From Anaerolineae bacterium (lineage in GTDB: Bacteria; Chloroflexota; Anaerolineae; Anaerolineales; Anaerolineaceae): a DNA stretch of 64,000 nt. Within the stretch, counting starts at the first letter, position 1. Each line of letters opens with the position of its first letter. The stretch spans positions 1-64,000 of the forward strand of contig JABLXK010000003.1 of the NCBI GenBank assembly GCA_013178095.1. The letters are read 5' to 3'. A program made the translations under genes and the position numbers. Under the pieces are notes generated by a model. The model saw only the letters and a list, made by a program, of their open reading frames with translations. It was not told the DNA's origin and did not search any database. Positions 24,300-33,908 of the stretch are shown piece after piece.

Positions 24300-26057
24300 T
24301 CAGGCTTCCGGGAAAAGCGGAATTTTCTTCTGGTGGATGGTATCGAACAATCCCAGCGTGTCGCTGATGCGCACCTCCGGGATGACCAGCAGCGCCAGCC
24401 CTGCAATGGAGAGGATGGGCGATTCGTCCTGAATGCCCCAATCCCGCCCGATGCGGTTCATGACCGCGTTCTCCTCCGCCAGCTCCGCCACCGATTTGGG
24501 CGACATCAGACCGGCGACCGGCAATTCCAGCTTTCCCAGCACCTTGCCGCCATCCGCGAAGAGGATCCCGCCGCCGCACTTCTCCAGTTCCAGCGCAGCC
24601 AGCAGCATGTCGTCCGGATCATGACCGACGACCAGCAGGTTGTGCGAGTCGTGCGCCACAGTGGCGGCCAATGTGCCGCGCCGCATGCGCAAACCGCTGA
24701 GCAGGACGGTCTGGGCGGGATGGGGCTGCCCGTGCCGCGGCACCACTGTCAGGTAGCAGAAGTCATCGGGCAAACCCTTCAACGTCAGGTAATGGTTTTC
24801 GACCGCCACCGAAACCCGGCGCAGCACGGTCAGGTTGGCTTCCTGCATCTCGATGGTGTTGACGTCCAGCTTGCCGCTTGCGATGGGCGCTTTGATCATG
24901 AAGGTTTCGCGCGTCGGGCGGGAGTGGAAATGCATGGTGTTGCGGGCGTCAATGCTCACAGGCGGCTCTTTGATTTCCGCGGTTAACCGGCCGTTTTGAA
25001 CGACCTGCTTCCCGTTGGCAAAGACGTCGCACACCCCCACCTCTTCCAGTGAGCTCAGCAGCAGGATGTCAGCCAGGTAACCGGGCGCGATGCCGCCCTG
25101 ATCTTTTAGATGATAGTGGCGCGCCCCGTTGAGCGTCGCCCAGCGGTAGGCGAAAGCCGGCGGGATGCCGTTGGCGATCACCTCGCGCAGGACGTTATCC
25201 ATCATGCCCTCACTGATAATGCCGTCTGGTTCCACATCGTCCGTGCACAGCGCGATTTCCATGTACGGCACCTTTTTCAGGTCCGAAAGCACGCGCTTGA
25301 TCATGTTGCCATACGAGCTTTTCTTCAGCAGGGGCAGCATGCCCAGGCGCAATTTTTCCAGACACTCGCTGCCTTGCTTGACCTCGTGGTCGCTCTCGAT
25401 GCCGGCAGCCAGGTAGGCGTTCAAATCCCTGCCCGAAAGCAAGGGAGAATGCCCCTGGATGGTCACACCGGCGTTCAGTGAAGCCTGCACAATATCAGAG
25501 ATGGGCTGGTTGCCGCGCACCACGCCGATATAATCCATCACTTCCGCGGCGGCGATCACGCGCGGCCATTTCAGCATTTCGGAGATTTCCGCAGCCGTGA
25601 ACGCCGCGCCGGCGGATTCCTTGCCCGGCACAGCCGGCACGCAGGTGGGGACGGCGATGTACACGCGCAGCGGCAGGCCTTCGCTGGCTTCTACCATGTA
25701 GCGGATACCACGCATGCCCAGCACGTTGCCGATCTCGTGCGGGTCGATCACGGCTGCCGTGGTGCCCAGCGGCAGTACAGCCGCGGCATAGTTTGCCGGG
25801 GTCACCATGCTGCTCTCGATGTGCAGGTGAGTGTCCACGAAACCGGGGGAAGCCCATTTGCCGGTGCCGTCCATCACCTGTTCCGCTTCCAGTTCGAAGG
25901 CGCCGGCCGGCGCGACCAGGGCGATGCGCTCCCCGTAAATACCGATATCCGCCGGGTAAATTTCGCAAGTGAAAACGTTGACTAAATTAACATTCTTAAT
26001 TAATACATCCAGCGGCCGGTCGCCGCGCGCAGCTTCGATTAGTTCGCTCCTGCTCAT
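24300..26057 (-). CDS. ade: Adenine deaminase
   Basis: 585 residues, an amidohydrolase of the Ade family converting adenine to hypoxanthine and ammonia in purine salvage. Metal-site motifs: FVDTHLHIESSMV near the N-terminus, VIDPHEIGNVLG, and ALCTDDVEPDG. The C-terminal adenine-deaminase domain includes VAHDSHNLLVVGHDPDDM. Full length. A GGAGG-like site lies before ATG 26057. It is separated from the LacI operon by a strong terminator at 26206-26230, so it is its own transcription unit. It pairs functionally with the purine nucleoside phosphorylase at 42463. Confidence 0.95.
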   Translation of the reverse strand: MSRSELIEAARGDRPLDVLIKNVNLVNVFTCEIYPADIGIYGERIALVAPAGAFELEAEQVMDGTGKWASPGFVDTHLHIESSMVTPANYAAAVLPLGTTAAVIDPHEIGNVLGMRGIRYMVEASEGLPLRVYIAVPTCVPAVPGKESAGAAFTAAEISEMLKWPRVIAAAEVMDYIGVVRGNQPISDIVQASLNAGVTIQGHSPLLSGRDLNAYLAAGIESDHEVKQGSECLEKLRLGMLPLLKKSSYGNMIKRVLSDLKKVPYMEIALCTDDVEPDGIISEGMMDNVLREVIANGIPPAFAYRWATLNGARHYHLKDQGGIAPGYLADILLLSSLEEVGVCDVFANGKQVVQNGRLTAEIKEPPVSIDARNTMHFHSRPTRETFMIKAPIASGKLDVNTIEMQEANLTVLRRVSVAVENHYLTLKGLPDDFCYLTVVPRHGQPHPAQTVLLSGLRMRRGTLAATVAHDSHNLLVVGHDPDDMLLAALELEKCGGGILFADGGKVLGKLELPVAGLMSPKSVAELAEENAVMNRIGRDWGIQDESPILSIAGLALLVIPEVRISDTLGLFDTIHQKKIPLFPEA

Positions 26058-26205
26058 CTGTTGCTCCTCCGGTTTGCCAGGATAGTTGTTAGGGATTATT
26101 GAGGGATAAGGTACTTTCTCAATTGTATATCATCAGAAGTGAGTTTGCGCATAACGCAGGGATGTTCTCTGATTTATTTAATTCTCAGGCAGACTCGATA
26201 AAAAA

Positions 26206-26230
26206 ATTACCTCTCGCAGGGAGAGGTAAT
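26206..26230 (-). terminator. Intrinsic terminator of the LacI-controlled sugar operon
   Basis: A 10-bp stem, ATTACCTCTC at 26206-26215 and GAGAGGTAAT at 26221-26230, with a 5-base loop. On the minus strand the stem is followed directly by TTTTTT. It lies 37 bases past the esterase stop codon. Classic intrinsic terminator form. Confidence 0.9.
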
Positions 26231-26267
26231 CCGATGTTTACTGATTCGCTGGTAAATTTGGCTATAT

Positions 26268-27242
26268 CTACAAACCCAGCATAAACTGAAAAGCCTTGTC
26301 CGCGAATCCTGGCAGGTTCTCGTGCGCGAAATCCGGATAGATTTCCATGCTTTTCTTTGCGGTTAATTTATTGTAGGCTGCGAATTGGGAGGAGGGCGGG
26401 CAGACCGTATCCATCAAGCCGATGCCCCAAAGCACCTCCGCGCGAATGCGGTTTGCCAGGTGTTGGATATCGATATATCCCAATTTCTCGAAGATCGCAT
26501 CTTCCTTAGCGTGTGTGGGATCGAAATGCCGGAAGTATTCCTGCAATTCTTTGTAAGCGTCCCTGGCCTGGTCCATCTGCCATACGCGTTTAAAGTCGCT
26601 TAAGAAAGGATAAATTGGCGCTGCCCTTTTGATGCGGGGCTCCAGCGCCGCGCAGGCGATGGTCAATGCGCCGCCCTGGCTGCCGCCTGTTACGCCCACC
26701 CGTTCGGCATCCACGTCCGGCATATCCATCACGATGCGGGCTAATTGGGCAGTATCCAGGAACACCTGCCTGAAAAGAAGTTTCTCAGGCGAGCCGTTTA
26801 AAGCATCATCCAGCCCGCGGATGATATGACCGTGCAAGGTGTTGCCGGTTACGCCGCCAGTGTCCTGTGAATATCCTCCCTGTCCGCGGCAGTCCATGGC
26901 TGCCACGGCAAAACCCTGCGCGGCGTAACCCAGCTTCTCCAGCCAATCCCCCGCGTTGCCGGTGTATCCATGGAACATCAGGATTGCAGGGTGGGGCTGT
27001 TGGCTGCTGCGCGGTTTTAAAAATTTGGCATGAATGCGGGCATTGCCGATCCCGGTGAAATACAGGTCGTAGCATTCACAAAAAGAAGTCTTGAAATCGG
27101 CCGGGACCAGTTGAACGTCGGGATCCAGTCGATTTATTTCATCCAGCCCGGCGTCCCAAAACGCGTCGAAATCGGCGGGTTTGGGGTTGATCCCGTTATA
27201 GTTGAGCAATTGTTCGAAAGGGTAATCAAATGTTAGCGGCAT
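26268..27242 (-). CDS. Acetylxylan esterase / cephalosporin-C deacetylase family (CE7)
   Basis: 324 residues, an alpha/beta hydrolase removing acetyl groups from small acetylated sugars and oligosaccharides. Family signature: RGQGGYSQD (119-127), nucleophile Ser188 in VTGGSQGGALT, and the pair Asp278 (LMDTVCPPS) and His307 (DFAHENLPG). No signal peptide, so it works in the cytoplasm on imported acetylated sugars. It ends the operon that begins with the ABC importer at 32700, 45 bases after the GH13 gene. Confidence 0.93.
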   Translation of the reverse strand: MPLTFDYPFEQLLNYNGINPKPADFDAFWDAGLDEINRLDPDVQLVPADFKTSFCECYDLYFTGIGNARIHAKFLKPRSSQQPHPAILMFHGYTGNAGDWLEKLGYAAQGFAVAAMDCRGQGGYSQDTGGVTGNTLHGHIIRGLDDALNGSPEKLLFRQVFLDTAQLARIVMDMPDVDAERVGVTGGSQGGALTIACAALEPRIKRAAPIYPFLSDFKRVWQMDQARDAYKELQEYFRHFDPTHAKEDAIFEKLGYIDIQHLANRIRAEVLWGIGLMDTVCPPSSQFAAYNKLTAKKSMEIYPDFAHENLPGFADKAFQFMLGL

Positions 27243-27287
27243 AAGTCAGCTCCAAAATTAAATAACTCACTGTTGACCAAGAATTCC

Positions 27288-28760
27288 TTATAAAACAATG
27301 GAATGAATTTCCATTTCACCCGCTTGAGTATAGCTGATCACTGCTGAAAGCGGGTCTAAACTCACCGACAATTTTACCCAAGCCTCCGCGTTTTTCCATG
27401 CCAGGTTCAGCTCGCGGTCGCCACCTGGCTCGATGGTGAAAATGCCGTTGAAGGCTGGATGCATGTTGCGAAGATGGATCAACTGCGTGAGCTTCTTGAC
27501 CACGTCCCTGCTCATTTCATGCTCGATCTCTTCTGCCGAGTAATTGTGGCGGTTGATCTCGCGTCCTTCGCCGCTTTTTTCCACGGCTTTCATATCGTTT
27601 TTACCGGCGAGCAAACCGACGTAATACACTTGCGGAATACCCGGCGCGAAGAACTGGATGGCGCGCGCCGCCAGGTAAGCGGTATCGCTGCAGTCCAGCA
27701 GCGAGTAATACGTGCCGCGGATTTGATGCACGTCCAACCCGTCCGCGTCCTGATGCGCAGCAGAGATGACCTGGCTCAGGTTCCCGCCCCTATCCAGACA
27801 GGTATCCACTACCTTCTGAGCATCTTCCAGCTTGTATAAGCCATTCAGGTCGGGTTTCAACGGCACCCCGTCGTGGCAATCGAGCATGGTGAATTGGCGG
27901 TGAGGTCGGATCTTCAGATAATCGACCAGCCTTTGGCTGGTTTTGTTGATGAATGCATCCAGAATCGCATAGGGCAGGATGAAGTCGTAGATCCAATATC
28001 CTTTTTGCGCGAGCTTGAATTGGGTTTGATAATCTGCGTGGATTTCCGGCAGGATCTCGATGTTGTGCGCCTGCGCCAAAGCGGAAATCCATTCCAGAAA
28101 ATCATAAATGTCAGGCTCGACAAAGAAGCAGGAAGTCCCAAGCTTTTTAGTCACGTAACCGACGGCATCCAGGCGCAGCATGGCGACGTTGTTCCGTGCG
28201 AAGTTTTCTATAAAGCCAGCCAGAATTTTCCGGGTAACGGGCGAACGGACGTCCATATCAATCTGTTCGGACGGGGTGGTTTTACCGAAGGTTGTCCAGA
28301 CCCGTTCCACCTGGCCGGTAGGTCCAACCGGGAATTCAGAGTACGGTACGGTCCTGCGCAGGAACATCTGATCGATATCTTTCTGATCGGGAATGCCATC
28401 CGGCCAAAATTTATCCAAGGTGATGAACATGTCCGCAAACCGGGATGCCCTGCCCGATTTCAGAAAATCCTGAAAGTAAGCTGATTTTGCCGAAATGTGG
28501 TTGACCATCAGGTCGAGCAGAATGGGTGATTGCTCGCCGATCTTTTTGATATCCTGCCACGTGCCGAAGGCAGGTTCGATTTCTGCGTAGGTCAGTGGCG
28601 CAAAGCCGCGATCTCCCGAAGAGGGGTAAGGAGGCAGAATGTGGATTCCTCCCGGAAAGAGCCCTTTAAAACTGGTTTCGAGCAGGCATCCAAGGCTGGG
28701 TAGATCGCCGCCGAGAGAATCAGGATACGTGATCAGCTGCACCTGATTCCGGATGGTCAT
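27288..28760 (-). CDS. GH13_18 sugar phosphorylase, sucrose-phosphorylase type
   Basis: 490 residues, close to the roughly 500 of sucrose phosphorylases. TIM-barrel catalytic residues: nucleophile Asp198 in MLRLDAVGY, acid/base Glu239 in ILPEIHADY, and stabiliser Asp297 in LDCHDGVPL, with the spacing of characterised enzymes. These phosphorylate alpha-glucosides such as sucrose to glucose 1-phosphate, saving ATP. The same subfamily includes sucrose-6-phosphate, glucosylglycerol and glucosylglycerate phosphorylases. The kinase gene upstream overlaps it by four bases (ATGA), so translational coupling is likely. The substrate cannot be fixed by eye. Confidence 0.88.
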   Translation of the reverse strand: MTIRNQVQLITYPDSLGGDLPSLGCLLETSFKGLFPGGIHILPPYPSSGDRGFAPLTYAEIEPAFGTWQDIKKIGEQSPILLDLMVNHISAKSAYFQDFLKSGRASRFADMFITLDKFWPDGIPDQKDIDQMFLRRTVPYSEFPVGPTGQVERVWTTFGKTTPSEQIDMDVRSPVTRKILAGFIENFARNNVAMLRLDAVGYVTKKLGTSCFFVEPDIYDFLEWISALAQAHNIEILPEIHADYQTQFKLAQKGYWIYDFILPYAILDAFINKTSQRLVDYLKIRPHRQFTMLDCHDGVPLKPDLNGLYKLEDAQKVVDTCLDRGGNLSQVISAAHQDADGLDVHQIRGTYYSLLDCSDTAYLAARAIQFFAPGIPQVYYVGLLAGKNDMKAVEKSGEGREINRHNYSAEEIEHEMSRDVVKKLTQLIHLRNMHPAFNGIFTIEPGGDRELNLAWKNAEAWVKLSVSLDPLSAVISYTQAGEMEIHSIVL

Positions 28761-29425
28761 ACCAATTTCTCCGTTGCGGCAGGCACGACCTGGTAATCGT
28801 CATTGACGAGAAAATCGGCCAGGTATCGATGACCGGCAATGATTTTGTGCTCCGTGGATAAAATTTTCTCCGTGAATGGATCGTTGATCTCGTTTCCGCG
28901 GTTTCTTTTTTTGCGGTCTTCCCAGGTTGCCAGCCAATCGCGGGTGATGAAGATTTTGGTATCGATATTTCTGAGCAGGGAGGTATACGTGCCTTCGGCG
29001 ATGATCACTTTCACGTCCTTTAGGTCGACTGTCTGTAATTCAGTCGTGTTTTCATTGTAGTCGATCAAAGGTTTCGTGATGACAGATTGCCCCTGGATCG
29101 CTTGAGCAAGGTTTTTCTCGAGCAGATCGAGGTTGACTTCGACGTGCGGACCTAACCAATCAGGATCTTCATGACGTCTTTTACTGTTTAATTTTGGGGG
29201 CAGGTAAAAATAATCGTCCTGCCCGAAAATGATCGCATTAATTGAGAGTTTCTTGAGTTCATTTGAAATTGCCAGCGCAATTTCAGATTTACCACACCCG
29301 GATTCTCCGCCGACGGAAATTGTGTAAATTCTGTCAAACCCTTTAATTTTTTTTATGATTTGAGCGATAATTTCTGCAGCAGCTTTTTCATGCTGCACCT
29401 GTACGATAACGATATCACCTTTCAT
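28757..29425 (-). CDS. P-loop kinase of the uridine kinase / phosphoribulokinase family
   Basis: 222 residues from ATG 29425 (five bases after AAGAGG); an upstream GTG would add two. Walker A SVGGESGCGKSE (about 39-50), acidic QDDYFYLPP, IIAEGTYTSLL (Walker B-like) and a C-terminal HKIIAGHRYLADFLV. Shorter than and distinct from housekeeping Udk. It overlaps the GH13_18 gene by ATGA and belongs to a sugar operon, so a sugar, glycerol-type or nucleoside acceptor released by the phosphorylase is a sensible substrate. This is inference; uridine kinase activity is the default annotation. Confidence 0.75.
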   Translation of the reverse strand: MKGDIVIVQVQHEKAAAEIIAQIIKKIKGFDRIYTISVGGESGCGKSEIALAISNELKKLSINAIIFGQDDYFYLPPKLNSKRRHEDPDWLGPHVEVNLDLLEKNLAQAIQGQSVITKPLIDYNENTTELQTVDLKDVKVIIAEGTYTSLLRNIDTKIFITRDWLATWEDRKKRNRGNEINDPFTEKILSTEHKIIAGHRYLADFLVNDDYQVVPAATEKLV

Positions 29426-29510
29426 AAACACCTCTTGCCAGTTATGCTATGGTTTTGATCGGAAATCAATTGTGTTTCAGGTAAACACTATCTAAATTTT
29501 GTGTCACCGG

Positions 29511-30335
29511 TTATCCTTTTACCGAACCTTGCAGCAGGGCGGTAATGATTTGCCGTTGGAATAATACAAAGATAATCAGAGTAGGCACCAGGATTAAGAT
29601 TGTCCCTGCGCAAAGGAGGGGAACATCGGTGGCATAATGCCCCTGGAATGCGCCCAGTGCGCCTGCCATGGTACGTTGTGAAGGATCTTCAACCAAGACC
29701 AGAGCTAATAAGAATTGGTTCCAGGTCCAAACGGACATCAGAATTCCGAGCGATGTCATCGGCGCGCGTGCCAGGGGGCGATGGATTTGCCAAAACAAAT
29801 CCCAGGTAGAAGCACCATCGATCAAGGCTGCCTCCGTGATTTCAGAAGGCATATTAATGAAATGAGCGCGCATCCAAAAAACTGAAAAGGGCATGTATAG
29901 ACCGATCAATGGCAGCACGATCGCAAGCCGCGTATTATAGATGCCAATAGCACGTTCAAGATAATAGAGTGGGACGATGATTCCCCCGAAGGGGAGTGTT
30001 AACCCAAACACAAATAACATCAATAAGATTCGTGACCCGGGAATTCGCAATAGTCCAATAGCAAACGCTGCCATTGTTGCGATCACCAGTGAAACAGGTA
30101 CCACGGCAATCACAATGAATGCGCTGGAAGATAACATTTTGGCCATATTGGCCACTTTGAACGCTTCGACAAAATTTCCCCATTGTGGATCCTCGGGCCA
30201 GGAGAAGCCACTGGGTACTGTCCCGGATGGATGCAAAGCAGTCAGGAAGATGCTAATGAAAGGCAGGATTGTGAATGCCATCAATAGAATAAGGAAAAGC
30301 CTTCCTGAAAAAAGTTCACCGCGTCCAATTTTCAT
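29511..30335 (-). CDS. Carbohydrate ABC transporter permease (MalG type)
   Basis: 274 residues, six predicted helices. The EAA loop, EAALIDGASTWDLFWQIHRPLA, given here in part as EAALIDGASTWDLFW, contacts the ATPase subunit. It overlaps the preceding permease gene by one base (TAATG). No ATPase gene is in this operon, so a shared MsmK/UgpC-like ATPase elsewhere must energise it. Substrate set by the binding protein at 31309. Confidence 0.95.
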   Translation of the reverse strand: MKIGRGELFSGRLFLILLMAFTILPFISIFLTALHPSGTVPSGFSWPEDPQWGNFVEAFKVANMAKMLSSSAFIVIAVVPVSLVIATMAAFAIGLLRIPGSRILLMLFVFGLTLPFGGIIVPLYYLERAIGIYNTRLAIVLPLIGLYMPFSVFWMRAHFINMPSEITEAALIDGASTWDLFWQIHRPLARAPMTSLGILMSVWTWNQFLLALVLVEDPSQRTMAGALGAFQGHYATDVPLLCAGTILILVPTLIIFVLFQRQIITALLQGSVKG

Positions 30336-31309
30336 TATTTGACCTCCCGGCTCAAGCGTTGAATGGGCAGGATGACCACTAACACCAAGATCATCAATAG
30401 GACAGCCAGAGCAGAAGCAAGCCCGATACGTTGCTCGGTGAATGCGAGGATATAAATCTGGATACCAGGCACAGCGGTAGAATTGCCGGGTCCGCCGGCA
30501 GTTGAAACGTAGACAATGTCAAATGCAGCCAAGGCATTAATCACGGTAACGGTGAGACAAACGCCAATCTCATATCTGAGCAGCGGAACCGTGATTGAGA
30601 TAAATTCCTCGAACCAGTTGGCGCCGTCAATTCTGGCGGATTCATAAAGAGCTGGATCGATTTTTGTAATACCAGTTAGTAATAAAACCGTGCAGAATCC
30701 CAATAAGACCCAGATCCCGATAAGCCCTACTGCTGGTAGCGCCCAATCAAAATCGCCGAGCCAGGCGCGGACAATTGTCTCGAGCCCGACAGACTCCAGA
30801 ATCTGGTTGACCAAACCTGGAAGAGCCAAGAGCCAACCCCAAATGATCCCGGCTGCAACCAACGGAATGACTTGAGGCAGAAATAAAATTGTGCGGGTTA
30901 TTGACCCAAATCTTCCGGGAGCGATACGATGAATGATACTGGCTACAATGAGACCCAGAATTACCGGGATGAAACTGAAGAACAAGACCAGTTTGAAAGC
31001 ATTAACAATTGTCATTAATAAATTAGGTACTTCCAGGATGGTAAGGTAATTTTTCAACCCTACCCAAGTCATTGGTCCAATTCCATTCCATCGGAAAAAT
31101 GAGTAATAGATACTAAGCAGAAGTGGCAGTATTACAAAAGCTGCATACATCACCAATGCCGGCATTGTAAATAACCAGCCGATGATGGCTCCCCGGCGGT
31201 CCTTTTTGTTTGGAAGGAGCCGCCGGGTGAGCGTAGTAGCCTCCGTGCCGTTGTCTGCGGTATTGGTTGGTTTAGTAATTACAGGCATCGTCACGCGGCT
31301 TTCATTCAT
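30335..31309 (-). CDS. Carbohydrate ABC transporter permease (MalF type)
   Basis: 324 residues. The N-terminal tail of about 35 residues is cytoplasmic, then six helices. The EAA loop is ESARIDGANWFEEFISITVP. Its start overlaps the binding-protein stop by one base (TAATG), and the same arrangement joins it to the MalG-type gene, so the three subunits are translated together. Forms the heterodimeric pore with the MalG-type permease. Confidence 0.95.
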   Translation of the reverse strand: MNESRVTMPVITKPTNTADNGTEATTLTRRLLPNKKDRRGAIIGWLFTMPALVMYAAFVILPLLLSIYYSFFRWNGIGPMTWVGLKNYLTILEVPNLLMTIVNAFKLVLFFSFIPVILGLIVASIIHRIAPGRFGSITRTILFLPQVIPLVAAGIIWGWLLALPGLVNQILESVGLETIVRAWLGDFDWALPAVGLIGIWVLLGFCTVLLLTGITKIDPALYESARIDGANWFEEFISITVPLLRYEIGVCLTVTVINALAAFDIVYVSTAGGPGNSTAVPGIQIYILAFTEQRIGLASALAVLLMILVLVVILPIQRLSREVK

Positions 31310-32700
31310 TACTCAGCTAATTCTCTGAGATACTCTTCCTGTACTGCTTTAAGCAGGCCGGCAGCATCCTGTTCGCCCGCGACCATTTTTTGCAGTTCAG
31401 GAGTCCACCCTTGCGCAAAAATTGCGCTGGTGGCATTAGCGATAAAGTCCATGGCCGAACCGGTTTTCCCGAGCACCACACCGGCGGCAAGGGTTTCATT
31501 GGTTACCGAACCTTCGGCGACAGCGGGCATGGTGGCATCCGCCGGGCCGCCAGGATTCGAACCGCCGACCGCAACATCAATCTTGCGGGCTTCCGGATCA
31601 GATGCAACCCAGTTGAGGAAGAACGCAGCGCAATCCGCATTCTTGGCTTTCGCGGCAATGCCGAAAGTCAATGGAGCGGACATGGCGGCCGGTGCGCCGC
31701 CTTCCACTGCGGGCGGCATCAGGAAGAAGCCGACGTTGCCGGGCATATCCGTATCGTATCCGGCATTTTGCCAGTCACCATTGAAGATAAAGACTCCCTC
31801 GCCCTTGCCGAAACGGGCATTGGCATCGGTGTATTCGATGGCATTAATGTCGGGCGGGAAGTAACCGTTCTTGATCCATTCTTCGAGGTGCTGGGCGGCT
31901 TCCAGGTTCGACGGAGTGTCGATCGTGGCGCCCGGTTTCTGGAAGATCCACTCGTTGATGGGTTCGGAATCGCCGATGGAAGCCATGAGAGCCTGCAGCG
32001 GGAAAGCGAGCCCCATGCCGCTTTTTGCACTGCCCCATTGCATAATTGGGAGCAAACCAGCGGCTTTGGCTTTGGCAAGCAAATCCTCAAACTCGGCGAG
32101 AGTCGCCGGCGGTTCAGTCATGCCAATTTGGGCGGCCTGTTCTTTGTTATAGAAAATACCGGTCAGGCTGTAGTTGAGACCCATGGCATAGAGGGACCCT
32201 GAGCCGCGCACGCCATCTGCGCCGACACGGTTTTGGCTGAGTTGAGGCACCGGCCATTCATCCCAGCCAAAAGCAGCGGCATATTCATCCAGGTTCATCA
32301 GCAACCCCTGTTTGGCAAAAGAAACCATGGTTGGCAGCCTGATCAGATCCGGCGGATTGTCGCCGGATAGCAGGCGCGGGGTTTCATTGATTAGGTTTGC
32401 AAATTGGTCCTGCTTGATATCCCAGGTTACATTCGGATACTGCTTGGTGAATTCCTCGGCAAGTTTAAAGGGCAAATCAAACCCGGTCTCAAAGTAAGCA
32501 TTGAGTACTACAGGTTCCGTACCGCAACTGGGGGTAGTATCTGCCGGAGCTTCTTCAGCCGGAGCTTCTTCAGCGGGTGCGGCTTCTTCTGCGGCTGCAG
32601 GGGCTTCTTCTACGGCTGCTTGCGGTGCGCATGCGATTAGAACAAGCCCGCTGACGAGAAGTAAGCCAAATAAGTGTAGAAAATTTTTCTTCATATTCAT
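31309..32700 (-). CDS. Extracellular sugar-binding lipoprotein (ABC importer, family 1)
   Basis: 463 residues. Signal peptide with lipobox LVLIAC at the N-terminus; the mature lipoprotein begins CAPQ and is followed by an Ala/Glu/Pro repeat linker (about 28-55) that tethers it outside the membrane. The rest is the two-lobed solute-binding fold (NAYFETGFDLPFKLAEEFTK, IFNGDWQNAGYD). The start may be ATG 32694 rather than 32700, because TAGGAG is better spaced from it. First gene of the operon, directly behind a LacI-type operator. The ligand is probably a glucoside or acetylated oligosaccharide, judging from the downstream phosphorylase and esterase. Confidence 0.93.
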   Translation of the reverse strand: MNMKKNFLHLFGLLLVSGLVLIACAPQAAVEEAPAAAEEAAPAEEAPAEEAPADTTPSCGTEPVVLNAYFETGFDLPFKLAEEFTKQYPNVTWDIKQDQFANLINETPRLLSGDNPPDLIRLPTMVSFAKQGLLMNLDEYAAAFGWDEWPVPQLSQNRVGADGVRGSGSLYAMGLNYSLTGIFYNKEQAAQIGMTEPPATLAEFEDLLAKAKAAGLLPIMQWGSAKSGMGLAFPLQALMASIGDSEPINEWIFQKPGATIDTPSNLEAAQHLEEWIKNGYFPPDINAIEYTDANARFGKGEGVFIFNGDWQNAGYDTDMPGNVGFFLMPPAVEGGAPAAMSAPLTFGIAAKAKNADCAAFFLNWVASDPEARKIDVAVGGSNPGGPADATMPAVAEGSVTNETLAAGVVLGKTGSAMDFIANATSAIFAQGWTPELQKMVAGEQDAAGLLKAVQEEYLRELAE

Positions 32701-32816
32701 CTCTCCTATTAATAGTCTACTAGTTTTCCGAAAAATTGATCTAACCTTTTAAATCATCTGCACCTCCTCGTTTGATTTAGAAAAATTATGGAGTATCCAT
32801 ATAGTAAAAAGCTTGC

Positions 32817-32863
32817 ATGAAAACACTTTCATACACTATAGCATAAAAATTATCAGATTTCAA
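32817..32863 (-). promoter_or_regulatory. Promoter and LacI-type operator of the sugar ABC operon
   Basis: On the minus strand TTGAAA (32863-32858) and TATAGT (32840-32835) are spaced by 17 bases. ATGAAAACACTTTCAT on the plus strand (32817-32832) is a LacI-family palindrome with arms TGAAA and TTTCA. It sits at the expected transcription start, where a bound repressor would block initiation. A matching palindrome lies before the lacI gene at 33909. Confidence 0.82.
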
Positions 32864-32875
32864 TAAGGAGTTTTT

Positions 32876-33883
32876 CTAGACTGTCAATCGTTCAACCACT
32901 GTCAGAGGCAGGTATACATGCTGAACAGGCCGGGTGGAATCAGCGATGTGAGAAAGCAGAATTTCAATCGCCAGGCGCCCGGATTCATCCAGGTGTTGGC
33001 GGATGGTGGTTAGATCTTCAAATTCAGACATATCCAAATCGTCAAAACCGATAATGGCCAATTCATCCGGAACTTTGATACCCAACTGCCGGGCAGCTTT
33101 GATTACGCCCAAGGCCTGAAAATCCGTGGCGGCAAAAATGGCGGTGGGCGGGTCCGGCAGATCGATCAGTTCCTTGGCAACTTGCCGGGCTTGTTCCTGG
33201 CTATAAGGCGCCAGGCGGATAAAGCTCTCAGGAACTTCGATATTCGCTGCTTTCAAAGCCTGGCGGAAACCCTTCAAGCGAAAGCTGACCGGATGGATGG
33301 AATATTCCGGCAGGTCGCTGTCGCCGAGGAAAGCAATGCGGCGGTGGCCTTTGTTGATGAGATATTCGGTTGCCAGGCGCCCGCCTTCGACATCGTCGAT
33401 TTCCACGCTGTTCAAGAGAGGATGGGGGTATTCAATTAGAACCGTCGGCAGCTTAAGATCGATCAGGCGTTTCACGTCAATATCGTTGACTGGCAGAGAC
33501 ATGATTACCAGCCCATCCAAATTTCCCGTCAGGGGCAGTGAGGAAAGGTAGCTTTGCAGACGGTTATTGGAGTCGACTGTATAAATCACCAGGTCGAAGT
33601 TCTCTTTGGATAAACAACCGGCGATACCGCGCAGCCGTTGAACGAAAGACGGCGCGGTAAAGAAGGGTGTGATTACTCCAATCCTTCCGGTAAAACGAAG
33701 CGCGCGGGCACGTGCTTCAGCTTTTGGCACAAACCCCAATTGGTCAATGGCATCATTGATCTTCCGGCGGGTTTCATCGTTCACCTTTTCGGGATTATTG
33801 ATCACTCGCGATATCGTTGAAATACTGTATCCAGATAATTCGGATACATCAAATATGGTCGGAACTTTCTTGCCATTCTTCAT
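32876..33883 (-). CDS. LacI-family transcriptional repressor
   Basis: 335 residues. HTH and hinge: TIFDVSELSGYSISTISRVINNPEKVNDETR (cited in part as TIFDVSELSGYSISTISRV), then a periplasmic-binding-like effector domain (RIGVITPFF, FLGDSDLP, AIIGFDDLDMSEF). It is upstream of and co-directional with the ABC operon. Two palindromes of the same type flank it (32817 and 33909), indicating repression of both the operon and itself. The inducer is probably the imported sugar or a phosphorylated product. Confidence 0.95.
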   Translation of the reverse strand: MKNGKKVPTIFDVSELSGYSISTISRVINNPEKVNDETRRKINDAIDQLGFVPKAEARARALRFTGRIGVITPFFTAPSFVQRLRGIAGCLSKENFDLVIYTVDSNNRLQSYLSSLPLTGNLDGLVIMSLPVNDIDVKRLIDLKLPTVLIEYPHPLLNSVEIDDVEGGRLATEYLINKGHRRIAFLGDSDLPEYSIHPVSFRLKGFRQALKAANIEVPESFIRLAPYSQEQARQVAKELIDLPDPPTAIFAATDFQALGVIKAARQLGIKVPDELAIIGFDDLDMSEFEDLTTIRQHLDESGRLAIEILLSHIADSTRPVQHVYLPLTVVERLTV

Positions 33884-33908
33884 TCGTGTGCCCTTTTCGC
33901 CCTTTCAA

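Noticed and set aside
26058..26205. Purine riboswitch before adenine deaminase
   Set aside because: The conserved purine-aptamer junction sequences are not present.
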